Source of the DNA: Sphingobacteriales bacterium
GTDB lineage: Bacteria > Bacteroidota > Bacteroidia > Chitinophagales > Chitinophagaceae
Direction: 5' to 3'
Length of the DNA: 64,000 nucleotides
Assembly: GCA_900299255.1 (NCBI GenBank)
Contig: OMJB01000064.1
Coordinates: 1-64,000 of the forward strand
In this document: piece after piece, positions 35,905 through 44,751 of the stretch
Layout: every line of letters begins with the position of its first letter
How positions within the stretch are numbered: the first letter of the stretch is position 1
The notes under the pieces: generated by a model
What the model saw: the letters and a program-made list of their open reading frames with translations, nothing else
The model's database searches: none
What the model was told of the DNA's origin: nothing
Position numbers and translations under genes: made by a program

Positions 35905-36907
35905 TGCCGGAGGGCTGTTCAGGGCGTTCAGCAGGCTCGGCTGCCTGATAGAAGTGATGGACGAGTTTTACTATATCAGCCTGCTGACCAAAACAAAATC
36001 AACCAAGGTGCTGGAACGGCTAATCAGGCCGCTGCAGGAAGAAGAGTTCAATATTGCCATCAGGAATAAGATAGAACTGTTTTCGCCGGATGTGGTATTT
36101 GTGTATAAAGGTGCGTTTGTAAGGCCTGAGACGCTGGAGTTTGCCAGAAGCAAAGGGTGCAGGCTGGCATTGTTTTATCCGGATGTGAGCATGACATTTC
36201 ACGGTAAAAACATACCGGCATGCATACCATTGTATGAGCTCATTTTCACAACCAAAACTTTTGGTGTTAAGGACCTTGAGGAAAGATTTGGGGTAACGAA
36301 TGCCTATTTTATTCCGCATGGCTTTGATCCGGAGATTCACAGAAAAATGGAGGTCTCAGCAACAGACCTGCAACGGTTTGGCTGCGATGTGTCATTTATC
36401 GGTACATGGTCGCCAAAGAAGGAGATGTGGCTGTCTGTGCTCAAACAAAAGCTACCCGATGCGGACCTGAGGATATGGGGTGAGCAGTGGTTTAAAGCAG
36501 GTACTGATATTTTAAAGAGCAGTATCCAGTACACCGGCGTAGTTGGCGACCTGTATGCAACAGCTATTCAGTGTTCTAAAGTGAATCTGGGGATTTTATC
36601 AGAGAAAGTAGCGGGCGCATCATCCGGAGACCTGATTACATCAAGAACGTTTCATATTCCCGGTTCATCTGGCTTTATGTTGCACGAGCGCAATAAGGAA
36701 TCAGTGCTGTATTTTAAAGAAGGGACAGAGGCCGGTTTTTTTGGTGATGCGGAAGAAATGGCGAAACAGGTACAATATTACCTGGAGCATGAACAGGAGC
36801 GGCTTGCCTTAAAAGAAGCAGGCTATCAGCGGGCACTTAAAGAACACTCACTGGACGAAAGAGCCCGTGTGGTTGTACATCAGCTTCAAAAATTGGGTGC
36901 TGCGTAA
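35864..36907 (+). CDS. CgeB-like glycosyltransferase
   Basis: About 347 aa from ATG 35864 (MRILAIGPLWRGSNAGGLFRAF), inside the end of the polymerase gene. TTG 35852 is less likely. Features of the CgeB/spore-type GT-B family are FSPDVVFVYKGAFVRPET, LALFYPDVSMTFHG, YFIPHGFDPEIHR, CDVSFIGTWSPKKE and the donor-site block SGDLITSRTFHIPGSSGFMLHERN. The S-R-T-F-x-(I/L)-P-x-S-G-F pattern is characteristic. It is the last gene of the polysaccharide operon and probably adds a sugar to the repeat unit or the finished chain. Confidence 0.82.
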   Translation: MRILAIGPLWRGSNAGGLFRAFSRLGCLIEVMDEFYYISLLTKTKSTKVLERLIRPLQEEEFNIAIRNKIELFSPDVVFVYKGAFVRPETLEFARSKGCRLALFYPDVSMTFHGKNIPACIPLYELIFTTKTFGVKDLEERFGVTNAYFIPHGFDPEIHRKMEVSATDLQRFGCDVSFIGTWSPKKEMWLSVLKQKLPDADLRIWGEQWFKAGTDILKSSIQYTGVVGDLYATAIQCSKVNLGILSEKVAGASSGDLITSRTFHIPGSSGFMLHERNKESVLYFKEGTEAGFFGDAEEMAKQVQYYLEHEQERLALKEAGYQRALKEHSLDERARVVVHQLQKLGAA

Positions 36908-36911
36908 AAAA

Positions 36912-37529
36912 TTACTTCAGATTCATTACAATAGCCATCCCCGCACCATTTGCATAAGGTACGGGCAAGACGTGCATGGATATATCGCGGGAGATATCAA
37001 AGTTCTTCAGGTGTGCTGAAGTTATGGCGTCAATCACCTGCAGTGCATAACCTATACTGCTGAACAGCACGGTCATATCTAGGTACTTCTTGTAGTCGTT
37101 CTGCAGCGTCTGCAGCTGATCGGTAGAGTAGACGTTTACATATTTATCGGTAGGGTAAGGGTTGTTGATGCGCCCGATATAGGCTTTGCGGTATGACTGG
37201 TAATAATCGTTGTTGCGAAAGAAAAAATACCCTGCCACACCTATGCCGGCATACACCAAAGGGATCTTCAGGTATTGCCGGTTATATAACTGGCCAAGGC
37301 CAGGGACGATAGCGGAATACAATCCAGCTTTTTTGGGATTGGGCTGAAACTTCTTTGGTTTGACCGGAATGAAAGCAGTATCGCTGGTGGCTGAAGTTCC
37401 GGGCCTGTTATTCAGGACAGAGGCAGGCCGGAGGGAGTCGGCCTGATTTTGTGCAGCGCACCGGGTACCCGCAGACAAAAGAATGCCTGCCAACATAATA
37501 AATACGATTTTACTAAATGCCCTGCCCAA
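36912..37529 (-). CDS. DUF5683 domain protein
   Basis: 205 aa with an N-terminal signal/anchor (IVFIMLAGILLSAGTRCAAQ). The DUF5683 core is KPNPKKAGLYSAIVPGLGQLYNRQYLKIPLVYAG-like, with a second membrane segment, then YQSYRKAY and LDMTVLFSSIGYALQVIDAITSAHL. The family is found almost only in Bacteroidota and has no defined function; homologues often sit beside par genes, which is not the case here. It converges on the glycan operon with a gap of only 4 bp. Confidence 0.85.
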   Translation of the reverse strand: MGRAFSKIVFIMLAGILLSAGTRCAAQNQADSLRPASVLNNRPGTSATSDTAFIPVKPKKFQPNPKKAGLYSAIVPGLGQLYNRQYLKIPLVYAGIGVAGYFFFRNNDYYQSYRKAYIGRINNPYPTDKYVNVYSTDQLQTLQNDYKKYLDMTVLFSSIGYALQVIDAITSAHLKNFDISRDISMHVLPVPYANGAGMAIVMNLK

Positions 37530-37630
37530 AAAATGAAGATGTTTAAAAGTGTAAAGTTATGAAACGATCAAAACAAGGCGTGACTTTATTTTGGCATTTT
37601 TCTTTACTTTCGAAGCCTTAATAATTTTTT

Positions 37631-38059
37631 ATGAGTACACAGTTAGGAATAGGGTCAAGGGTGGAGCACGGGCATTTTGGCAAAGGTGTGATAGTTGATA
37701 CAGCTTCTGAATTTTACATAATCTGGTTTAAATCCCAACAGGGAACGAAGAGCATCAGCCGGGATTATGCCGACCTGAAAACGATTGAAGAGGTGCCGGC
37801 AGGCGAAAGCAGTGCCGGAATAACAATAGCTGATATTGAACAGGCGCTGGGCAATATACTGGATCAGCGGCTGCATGAGATGCAAATGGTGCCCATAGGC
37901 CCCAAGTGGAAAAGAGGCAATCTGATACTGAAGCCGGGGGATCCGGCCATGCAACCGAAAGAGGTGCCTATTGAAACATTCTTCCATAAAATAGTAATGG
38001 TGAGGGACAGGCTGCGGGTTATGGAACAAAAAAATCAATGCACACAAGGTGATGACTGA
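37631..38059 (+). CDS. Hypothetical protein with UvrD-C-like tudor motif (142 aa)
   Basis: The first 55 residues ([18 protein letters not shown], then [23 protein letters not shown]) look like the small tudor/SH3-like domain at the C-terminus of UvrD/PcrA helicases, where G.RV.H..FG.G.V is the core pattern. The rest is helical ([21 protein letters not shown]) and ends basic/polar. That domain contacts RNA polymerase in UvrD, so a nucleic-acid or polymerase-linked role is possible but unproven. A 41-aa frame overlaps its end by 8 bp. Confidence 0.65.
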   Translation: MSTQLGIGSRVEHGHFGKGVIVDTASEFYIIWFKSQQGTKSISRDYADLKTIEEVPAGESSAGITIADIEQALGNILDQRLHEMQMVPIGPKWKRGNLILKPGDPAMQPKEVPIETFFHKIVMVRDRLRVMEQKNQCTQGDD

Positions 38060-38177
38060 TGATGAGAAAGTGGACCTGCAACAGTACATAACAGCGATAT
38101 ATGGCTCGCTGACCACTTTTAATGTGTTGTTTAAAGAAACACACCATCAGTTTAAAGGTATGAGTACCAAAGATTAG
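38052..38177 (+). CDS. Small overlapping protein (41 aa)
   Basis: ATG 38052 opens a 41-residue frame ([20 protein letters not shown], then [16 protein letters not shown]) that overlaps the preceding gene's last 8 bp in another frame and ends at TAG 38175. It looks like one amphipathic helical unit. The coupled arrangement argues that it is translated with its neighbour, perhaps as a partner. No family is recognised. Confidence 0.5.
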   Translation: MTDDEKVDLQQYITAIYGSLTTFNVLFKETHHQFKGMSTKD

Positions 38178-38303
38178 TAAAAATGCCGCTGTTGGGGTTA
38201 GCCTGATGGGCTACTAGTAAAGTCTTCGGCGGGTATCTTTACAGCGGTGTTCATTTAGAGCCGAAGATTTATTGATTTACCAGTTAAACATTTGTTTCCC
38301 GAT

Positions 38304-39668
38304 ATGAAAAAACGCTTACTCACATTGTGTGCGCTGGGACTAGCCACGGCATCATTTGGCCAGGATTCGCTGGTCTTCAGGAAGATTGCCAATGAGATAA
38401 TGCTGCATGGCACGTGTTACAATAACCTTAGGGTGTTGTGTAAAACAGTTGGGCACAGGATCAGCGGGTCGCCGGCTGCTGCCAAGGCTGTGGAGTGGGG
38501 AGAGAAGGCTATGCGAGATGCAGGAGCAGATAAAGTATGGCTGCAGCCCTGTGATGTGCCATACTGGTACAGGGGAAAGGAAAGCCTGTACCTGAAGATG
38601 GGCAATGAATTTGAAGAGGTAAGGGCATTGTCGCTGGGCAACAGCCAGGGGACAGGAGGGAAAACGCTGGAGGCTTCTGTTGTGATGGTACATAACTACG
38701 ATGAGTTCAAGGCATTGCCTGAGAACATGGTTAAGGGAAAAATTGTGTTTTTCAATTACCGTTTCAGGCAGGATTTCATTTTTACTTTTAACGGCTATGG
38801 CGATGCGGTGAAATACCGTGGCGGAAGCCCGAGCGTAGCCGTTGAAAAAGGTGCAGTGGGTGTTATCATCAGATCAATGTCTACAGGAGAAGATGATTAC
38901 CCGCACACAGGCGGGATGTACTACAAAGACAGTACCAAAAAGATACCAGAAATGGCACTGGGCAATTATACTGCCGACAAGCTTGCGGATGCCTGCCTGA
39001 AGGGAGGTGTGGTTGCCAGGATGACCTCTGAGTGCCACATGATGCCGGATCCTGTGCGGTCTTACAATGTTATAGGTGAGATAAAAGGAACTGAGAAGCC
39101 GGAACGCATCATTACAATAGGCGGGCACCTGGATTCATGGGACGTAGGAGAGGGAGCTCAGGATGACGGGGCCGGCTGTGTTCAGTCTATAGAAGTGATC
39201 AGGGCGTTCAAGGCATTAGGCATTAAGCCGAAGTGCACAATCAGGGCGGTACTGTTTATGAACGAAGAGAACGGGCAGAAGGGTGGCCAGGCTTATGCAG
39301 ATTCTGCAATGAAAAAGCATGAACAGCATGTGATAGCGCTGGAAACCGATGCAGGCGGGTTCACGCCAAGGGGCATAGGCATGGAAGTAAAGCCAGCGCA
39401 GCGTGAGCATATCAAAAAGTACAAAAACCTTTTTCTGCCTTATGGCGTATATGATTTTGACCACGATGAGGGTGGGTCTGATATATCGCCGCTGCATGAC
39501 AAACTGGGTGTACCGCTGGGAGGACTGTTGCCTGACTCACAACGTTATTTCGATCTGCACCATACAGACAACGATGTATTTGAAAACGTAAACCACAGGG
39601 AATTAAAACTGGGTGCAGCAGTACTTACTCAGTTTATCTGGCTGGTAAGTGAGTATGGCCTGAATTAA
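38304..39668 (+). CDS. M28 family zinc aminopeptidase with PA domain
   Basis: About 454 aa from ATG 38304 (MKKRLLTLCALGLATASFGQ, a signal peptide; TTG 38292 would extend it needlessly). A PA-like insert spans roughly residues 125-225. The di-zinc catalytic domain shows GGHLDSWDVGEGAQDDGAG (His 275, Asp 277 and Asp 287), the general-base pair NEEN (Glu 321-322), ETDAGG, and the last ligand His in DLHHTDNDV. It is an exported exopeptidase acting in the periplasm or outside the cell. No sorting domain is present. The gene is single. Confidence 0.92.
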   Translation: MKKRLLTLCALGLATASFGQDSLVFRKIANEIMLHGTCYNNLRVLCKTVGHRISGSPAAAKAVEWGEKAMRDAGADKVWLQPCDVPYWYRGKESLYLKMGNEFEEVRALSLGNSQGTGGKTLEASVVMVHNYDEFKALPENMVKGKIVFFNYRFRQDFIFTFNGYGDAVKYRGGSPSVAVEKGAVGVIIRSMSTGEDDYPHTGGMYYKDSTKKIPEMALGNYTADKLADACLKGGVVARMTSECHMMPDPVRSYNVIGEIKGTEKPERIITIGGHLDSWDVGEGAQDDGAGCVQSIEVIRAFKALGIKPKCTIRAVLFMNEENGQKGGQAYADSAMKKHEQHVIALETDAGGFTPRGIGMEVKPAQREHIKKYKNLFLPYGVYDFDHDEGGSDISPLHDKLGVPLGGLLPDSQRYFDLHHTDNDVFENVNHRELKLGAAVLTQFIWLVSEYGLN

Positions 39669-39700
39669 TGCCGTGCCTTTGCGGGCACTAAGTAACTAAA

Positions 39701-40366
39701 CTAATAATCGTTTTTGTAGTATTCTTTCTGGCGGCGGAAATCCCCTCTTTTCCACGCTTCAAAAAACTCGCCCCAGGCAAGCGGGTTCAAGATGTTCATG
39801 GGTTTCTGCATGCCGTAATAAACAGCATCGTTGGCCATCTGCTGCTGCATTCTTGACTGTGCATTGTGCCCGTCTATAGGCAGAGTATAAGCTAATACAC
39901 GCAGCAAATAGGCATCTGTGTTTTTGCGGGCTATTTCGTATTTGTCGTTGGGTATATTCCAGTACCGGAAAGCGTAGTCGAACCCTTCTTTGGAAGGCAG
40001 TGGTCTGATAATGGTTTCAGGCAGGTAAAAAGTATCCTGCACCATCAGCTGAATCAGTGAAAAATACTGGCCTTCCAGGTTTTTGGAAACAATAAATTCT
40101 TTTGAACGGAACCCCAGGCTGCTGAACTGTAGTGTGTCGCCTTTATAACATACAAGTGAGAATACGCCGTTAAAACCTGACTCTACGCCTCTGTTCTTGT
40201 TTTTTACGGTAATAGTAACGTCTGGTACTGCCCGCAGGCTGTCAGCAGTCATGGTTACACCGTTTATCTGGATGATATTTTCGAATCCGTTTTGTGCGGT
40301 GGCAATACCTGCCCCAAAGAAGCAACAAAATATAATAACGAAAAGCTGAAAGTGCCTTGTAACCAT
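39701..40366 (-). CDS. Secreted protein with carboxypeptidase-like regulatory domain
   Basis: 221 aa with a signal peptide (VIIFCCFFGAGIATAQ). A CarboxypepD_reg-type beta-sandwich follows (INGVTMTADSLRAVPDVTITVKNKNRG, then GFNGVFSLVCYKGDTLQFSSLGFRSKEF). This domain is common in Bacteroidota, often before TonB-dependent receptors. Here the second half is helical (NIPNDKYEIARKNTDAYL; MQQQMANDAVYYG) and no barrel is attached. A -7 element lies five bases before the ATG, giving a predicted near-leaderless mRNA. Role unknown. Confidence 0.82.
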   Translation of the reverse strand: MVTRHFQLFVIIFCCFFGAGIATAQNGFENIIQINGVTMTADSLRAVPDVTITVKNKNRGVESGFNGVFSLVCYKGDTLQFSSLGFRSKEFIVSKNLEGQYFSLIQLMVQDTFYLPETIIRPLPSKEGFDYAFRYWNIPNDKYEIARKNTDAYLLRVLAYTLPIDGHNAQSRMQQQMANDAVYYGMQKPMNILNPLAWGEFFEAWKRGDFRRQKEYYKNDY

Positions 40367-40371
40367 ATGTA

Positions 40372-40379
40372 CAAAGTTA
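40372..40379 (-). promoter_or_regulatory. -7 element (TAACTTTG); leaderless start predicted
   Basis: Minus-strand TAACTTTG is an exact TAnnTTTG match with five bases between it and the ATG at 40366. Confidence 0.5.
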
Positions 40380-40657
40380 GACTGTTTTATGAGTAAATTT
40401 TATGACAAATGTTATAAAAGGTGTAATGTTTTAAGTCGGCGCGATCAAGGAATTTCTAGCAATACCCATAACATAATCGTGTTGCTGGCAATTGCAGCAT
40501 GTTTTTTGAGAAAAACCTGATGAAATTATTTTTTTTGAGGAATCTCTGTTATTTTGGTAGCCGGCAAGAATGCGAAAATTTATCAGGTGTTCATCTGAAA
40601 GCAATTGATTTTCAAATTCCTTCGAATATTAAAATCATACACCTTAAAACAATTAAA

Positions 40658-41710
40658 ATGAAAAAGCTGCTATTGAGTACAATAATGCTGGTATGTGTTT
40701 CGACCATGGCTAATGCGCAGGCGATAACAGTGTATTGGGATGCAAATTATTCCGGTGCCACGAAGCAATTCTCCGAATCTGTGTCTTGGATTGGGAATGA
40801 ATGGAATGATAAAATCAGCTCAATCAAAGTACCTCGCGGATGGAAGATAGAGGTGTTTCAGGACGCAAATTACGGCGGTGCATCTAAAATTATTGAGTCA
40901 GATTGGACAGTAACTAATTACGACCTTAGCTGGAACGACAAGATATCGTCTATCAAAATACTACGTAAAGAAGAGGTAAATAATGGTATTACAGTGTACT
41001 GGGATGCCAACTTTTCCGGTGCCACAAAACAATTTTCGGAATCGGTGCCGTGGGTTGGCAATGACTGGAATGATAAAATCAGTTCGATAAGAATACCATA
41101 TGGATGGAAGATACAGGTGTTTCAGGATGCAAATTACGGTGGTGCGTCCAAGTATCTGGAATCTGACTGGACTGTGACAGGGTATGACAGAGAGTGGAAT
41201 GATAAAATATCTTCCATAAAAATAATCGCAGCTCCAGGGCATAACCGCTCACATATTGAGGACCCCAGGCATGCGGTGCCGCCGCCAAATGTGTCGGAGC
41301 CACAAAGACAGCCGGCGAATGAACCAGGCCGAGACAAGCCTATGCTGAATAGCAGCCATGCAGACAATCTGTATCAAAACAGCCGTCCGCAGGCGGATAA
41401 CCAGTCAAACGGGCGCGGTGGCAATGATGCAGTCAGGCCAACTGAAGCAAAGCGCATCATATACACCGGTGGCAATGTACGGGGTGCTTTCACGCACAAA
41501 AACGGCGGCGACTGGTATAATTCCAGCAATGAAGGCACAGAAGATTATTTTGAAATCAAAAGGGACGAGTGGTCAATTTATCTGAAATCGAATAGCGGGA
41601 AGACCTATCAGTTAGACCTTTTTCAGAAAAAAGTTTATCTCGATCCTTTTGGCAGAAACAGAAGAGAGGTGTATACGATAGCTGAGGTAGAGAAACAACT
41701 ACGCCGCTAA
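40658..41710 (+). CDS. Secreted beta/gamma-crystallin protein with four motifs
   Basis: About 350 aa from ATG 40658 (MKKLLLSTIMLVCVSTMANAQ). The longer frame to 40499 has no use for a signal peptide and is rejected. Two crystallin domains, each of two Greek-key motifs, are present. The Ca-binding signature N-D-K-I-S-S occurs four times (about residues 50, 93, 138 and 181), preceded by ITVYWDAN(Y/F)SGATKQF or VFQDANYGGASK. The two domains are near copies about 88 residues apart, so the gene duplicated internally. A Pro/Asn/Gln-rich linker (about 195-265) leads to an unrecognised C-terminal domain (YTGGNVRGAFTHKNGGDWYN). Likely a Ca-stabilised extracellular protein. Confidence 0.85.
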   Translation: MKKLLLSTIMLVCVSTMANAQAITVYWDANYSGATKQFSESVSWIGNEWNDKISSIKVPRGWKIEVFQDANYGGASKIIESDWTVTNYDLSWNDKISSIKILRKEEVNNGITVYWDANFSGATKQFSESVPWVGNDWNDKISSIRIPYGWKIQVFQDANYGGASKYLESDWTVTGYDREWNDKISSIKIIAAPGHNRSHIEDPRHAVPPPNVSEPQRQPANEPGRDKPMLNSSHADNLYQNSRPQADNQSNGRGGNDAVRPTEAKRIIYTGGNVRGAFTHKNGGDWYNSSNEGTEDYFEIKRDEWSIYLKSNSGKTYQLDLFQKKVYLDPFGRNRREVYTIAEVEKQLRR

Positions 41711-42189
41711 GCCTTTATTCGGACCGGTATCCACACTTCTTCTTCGGAGGCGCGATGTTCATTTTTGTATTTGTCTCCAAGTACTTCGAAGTGAGGCCTG
41801 TTATCAAGTTCGTACTCCGAACCGGGAATCCATGTGCCATATATATACTGAAAGAATGTAGCCCCAGCGCTGGCTAGCCCTTTGTAATTGAACACAGCAT
41901 ACAAGCCTGCCGGAATTGTCAGGATTTCCATACCAGTTGGCACGGGAGCATGATCGCTGACAAGTACAGCGGCCCATTTATCGAATTCGGTAAGCGGATT
42001 GAAGACTGAAAAATATCCGGCATCAAATACGCTTATGGAAAACAGCTCTTGCCCGGCAGCATTGATTATTTCGCCCCTGTGTGGCATAAAACTCTTCCAG
42101 AGTTCTGCCGTACGGTTGTGGGCAAGAGATGTTCGCAGCCGTTTGCCCACAAGCTTTTTTTCGGGTATGGATTCTATGCGTGGTTGCAT
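41707..42189 (-). CDS. GyrI-like / AraC effector-binding domain protein
   Basis: 160 aa. The start (PRIESIPEKKLVGKRLRTSL, then RTAELWKSFMPHRGEI) and the later blocks WAAVLVSDHAPVPTGMEILTIPAGLYAVFNYKG and YGTWIPGSEYELDNRPHFEVLGDKY match the stand-alone GyrI-like/effector-binding fold. These proteins bind small hydrophobic or cationic ligands. No DNA-binding domain is attached. Its stop codon overlaps that of the convergent crystallin gene by 4 bp. Confidence 0.85.
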   Translation of the reverse strand: MQPRIESIPEKKLVGKRLRTSLAHNRTAELWKSFMPHRGEIINAAGQELFSISVFDAGYFSVFNPLTEFDKWAAVLVSDHAPVPTGMEILTIPAGLYAVFNYKGLASAGATFFQYIYGTWIPGSEYELDNRPHFEVLGDKYKNEHRASEEEVWIPVRIKA

Positions 42190-42385
42190 ATGGATACATG
42201 CTGTCTGTATGGAAAACTACATAAAATATACCGGATGCAAAAAGAGTCCTCATTGTGGCACTGCGCTGGAAGGAAAATGAAAGGTTTAGCAACAACTATG
42301 ATATGCGGAGCGTGAGGCGGATTTAAACCGGCAGAAGGGAAGGCTGTTCAAATTGGCCGAATTAATGCCGTATTTTGCAGCAGGA

Positions 42386-43516
42386 ATGAAATTAGCTTTT
42401 GTTCAAGACTGGTTTAATGCAAACGGAGGTGCTGAGAAAGTGGCGGGTGCCATTATTGCGCTGTACGAAAAAGAGGAAATGGACATCTATGGCCTCTTTG
42501 ACAAATTTCCGCAAGATGCCAGAGCCGATATACTCAAAGGCAAGCCGGTGAAAACATCAGTGCTGCAGTATGTGCCACTTATTTCGAAATTGTACCGGTA
42601 CTTCCTTCCGGTGATGCCCTGGCTCATGAAGAGGTTTAATCTGCGTGGTTATGATCTTATTCTTTCTACCTCGCATGCTGTTGCCAAGGGATTCAGGAGT
42701 ACCCCTGATACGCTGAATATCTGTTACTGCCACACACCGCTACGCCCCATATGGGATATGTATGACGATTATGCCAAAGGGCACTGGCTGGGAAGAACAG
42801 GATTTTACAGGTGGTATGTGCAGTACCTGAGGCGATGGGATGCGGCTACGGCAAATAATGTGCACTATTTTATTGCCAATTCAGAGCACATACGGCAGCG
42901 CATCATGCGCAGTTATGGCAGGGAGTCGAAAGTAATCTATCCGCCAGTGCGGACAGATAAGTTCTTGCTCAGTACAGCCCCCCGACAGGATTATTATCTA
43001 TGTGTGGGCAGGGTAGTACCGTACAAGAAGATGTATATGATAGCAAGGGCGTTTAAGCATATGCCGGACAGGCAGCTGAAACTGATAGGCGAGGGTTGGG
43101 GTGCCAGGGAATTTGATGAATTTAAAGATTGTGCCAACATTGAATGGCTGGGGTATCAGCCCGACGAGACAATGATCAGGTATGTGCAGCAGGCCAAAGC
43201 CTGTATCTTTGGTGCAAAGGAGGATTTTGGGATTATGTGTGTGGAAGTGCAAGCCTGTGGCACGCCGGTAATAGCACTCGACTATGGCGGGTACAGGGAA
43301 ACTGTTATTGACGGCACAACCGGTTATTTGTATCCTGAGCAGACGGAAGAAGGAGTGGCCGCAGCTGTGCTGAAATTTGAACAGCAGCCATTGGGCAACC
43401 ATCTTGAGATCAGAGAAAACGCTATGCGGTTTTCGGAGGAGCGGTTTAACCTGGAGTTTACCGGATTTGTGGATGAGGCGAGGCGGGAATTTGCAAAAAG
43501 CAGAAGTAAAAAATGA
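42386..43516 (+). CDS. Family 4 (group 1) glycosyltransferase
   Basis: About 376 aa from ATG 42386 (MKLAFVQDWFNANGGAEKV); TTG 42353 is unlikely. It is a GT-B fold enzyme. The N-terminal half has the glycine-rich acceptor loop NGGAEK and ICYCHTPLRPIWDMYDDY; the C-terminal half has LCVGRVVPYKKMYMIARAFK and the donor motif EDFGIMCVEVQACGTPVIALDYGG, in which the two Glu residues form E-x7-E. It resembles mannosyltransferases of the WbaZ type. Its stop overlaps the start of the O-antigen ligase gene by 4 bp (ATGA), so they are coupled. Confidence 0.88.
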   Translation: MKLAFVQDWFNANGGAEKVAGAIIALYEKEEMDIYGLFDKFPQDARADILKGKPVKTSVLQYVPLISKLYRYFLPVMPWLMKRFNLRGYDLILSTSHAVAKGFRSTPDTLNICYCHTPLRPIWDMYDDYAKGHWLGRTGFYRWYVQYLRRWDAATANNVHYFIANSEHIRQRIMRSYGRESKVIYPPVRTDKFLLSTAPRQDYYLCVGRVVPYKKMYMIARAFKHMPDRQLKLIGEGWGAREFDEFKDCANIEWLGYQPDETMIRYVQQAKACIFGAKEDFGIMCVEVQACGTPVIALDYGGYRETVIDGTTGYLYPEQTEEGVAAAVLKFEQQPLGNHLEIRENAMRFSEERFNLEFTGFVDEARREFAKSRSKK

Positions 43517-44751
43517 CTGCTATAAATAACATTGACCGGTACCTGACGAGGCTGCTGTTGCTGACCTTTTTCCTGCCTATGAAGTTGCAGGTATGGGTGA
43601 CTATGGCAGTAAGCGTTTATTTTCTGGTGCGTACGGTTAATAGCTATGGCAGGCTTACAAAGGGGAATGCAGTAAATGCTGCCGTCATCTCAGCCGGTTT
43701 TTTTCTTTTTCTGTTGGCTATACCGTTTACGCCGCATGAGTACATGCACAGGCTGATGACACTGATAGGCCAGCGCGTTTCTTATTTGTTTATGCCTTTT
43801 CTGTTTGCATTTATTGCACCGGCTTTTGCAAAACTGATCATTGAAGAGCTACTGTATTTTGTATACGGGTGCCTGGCCACCTGCCTGATAGCCAATGCCG
43901 GGGTGGCTTACCATTATTTTGCTTTAAATGATCCCGGGGTTATGACACATGTTGCCTACAGGGGTATGGTGCATCACTTCACTGATATTCATCCTACCTA
44001 CCTGTCCATGTATCTTGGGTTTGTGATTTTTATATTGCTGTATGCTGCGGAACGAGGCATACGGCTGAGCCAGTTGCGCGTAAACCTGCTCCTGTTTCTT
44101 TCGTTTGTGTTTCTGCTGGCATTAGGCGCCAAGACACCTATGCTGGCAACTTCGGCAGTTGTTGTGCTGTTCTTTATTTCTAAAAAAGGCAAATTCAAAG
44201 AATTCAAATGGCTGCTGGCAGGCTTAACCCTGACTACAGTATGTGCCTGGCTATTTGTGCCGTTTATTGCTCAGCGCATAAATGAAATGGTTCAGTTTTT
44301 CAGTGCAGAAAAACAGACACTTACCAACGATAATTCTGTATATGCCCGGCAGCTAATATGGAATATGGATATGAACCTGCTACAGCATTACTGGATTACA
44401 GGTGTGGGGCCAGGCCGAGTGTACACGGTGATGCAGCTGCAGTCTTTTGTTCGTATGCTGCATCATCCATTGCCTGACCTTTACCATGACCCGCACAATG
44501 AGTATATCTATGAGTGGCTTTGTTTTGGTGTGGCAGGTATTATACTGTTAGCTGGCACCTTTGTATGGCACTTAAGACGGAGCCTGACAACGAAAAATCA
44601 ATTGTATTTGTGCCTGATGGTTTTGATAGCGGCAACGTGTTTTACAGAGTGTATTCTATCGCAACAAAGAGGTATCATGTTTTATTCCTTCTTCACAGCA
44701 TTGTTTTTCTTTGTGCCGAAAGAAAGCGATGCTACTGTTTCACCATCCTGA
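43513..44751 (+). CDS. O-antigen ligase family membrane protein
   Basis: 412 aa, about ten to twelve membrane spans, with the large periplasmic loop characteristic of WaaL/Wzy_C proteins near residues 275-335: YARQLIWNMDMNLLQHYWITGVGPG, then HHPLPDLYHDPHNEYIYEWLCFG. The Arg of ARQ, the G-x-G-P-G turn and the H-N-E-Y-I motif are the conserved points. It would transfer or polymerise an undecaprenyl-linked glycan. It is coupled to the preceding glycosyltransferase, and its 3' end overlaps that of a convergent protease gene by 20 bp. Confidence 0.83.
   Translation: MTAINNIDRYLTRLLLLTFFLPMKLQVWVTMAVSVYFLVRTVNSYGRLTKGNAVNAAVISAGFFLFLLAIPFTPHEYMHRLMTLIGQRVSYLFMPFLFAFIAPAFAKLIIEELLYFVYGCLATCLIANAGVAYHYFALNDPGVMTHVAYRGMVHHFTDIHPTYLSMYLGFVIFILLYAAERGIRLSQLRVNLLLFLSFVFLLALGAKTPMLATSAVVVLFFISKKGKFKEFKWLLAGLTLTTVCAWLFVPFIAQRINEMVQFFSAEKQTLTNDNSVYARQLIWNMDMNLLQHYWITGVGPGRVYTVMQLQSFVRMLHHPLPDLYHDPHNEYIYEWLCFGVAGIILLAGTFVWHLRRSLTTKNQLYLCLMVLIAATCFTECILSQQRGIMFYSFFTALFFFVPKESDATVSPS

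Noticed and set aside
39673-39688. GTGCC/GGCAC hairpin between convergent genes
   Set aside because: Only a 5-bp stem with no T-run; too weak to call a terminator.
40499-40657. N-terminal extension of the crystallin gene
   Set aside because: It would place more than 50 residues in front of a complete signal peptide.
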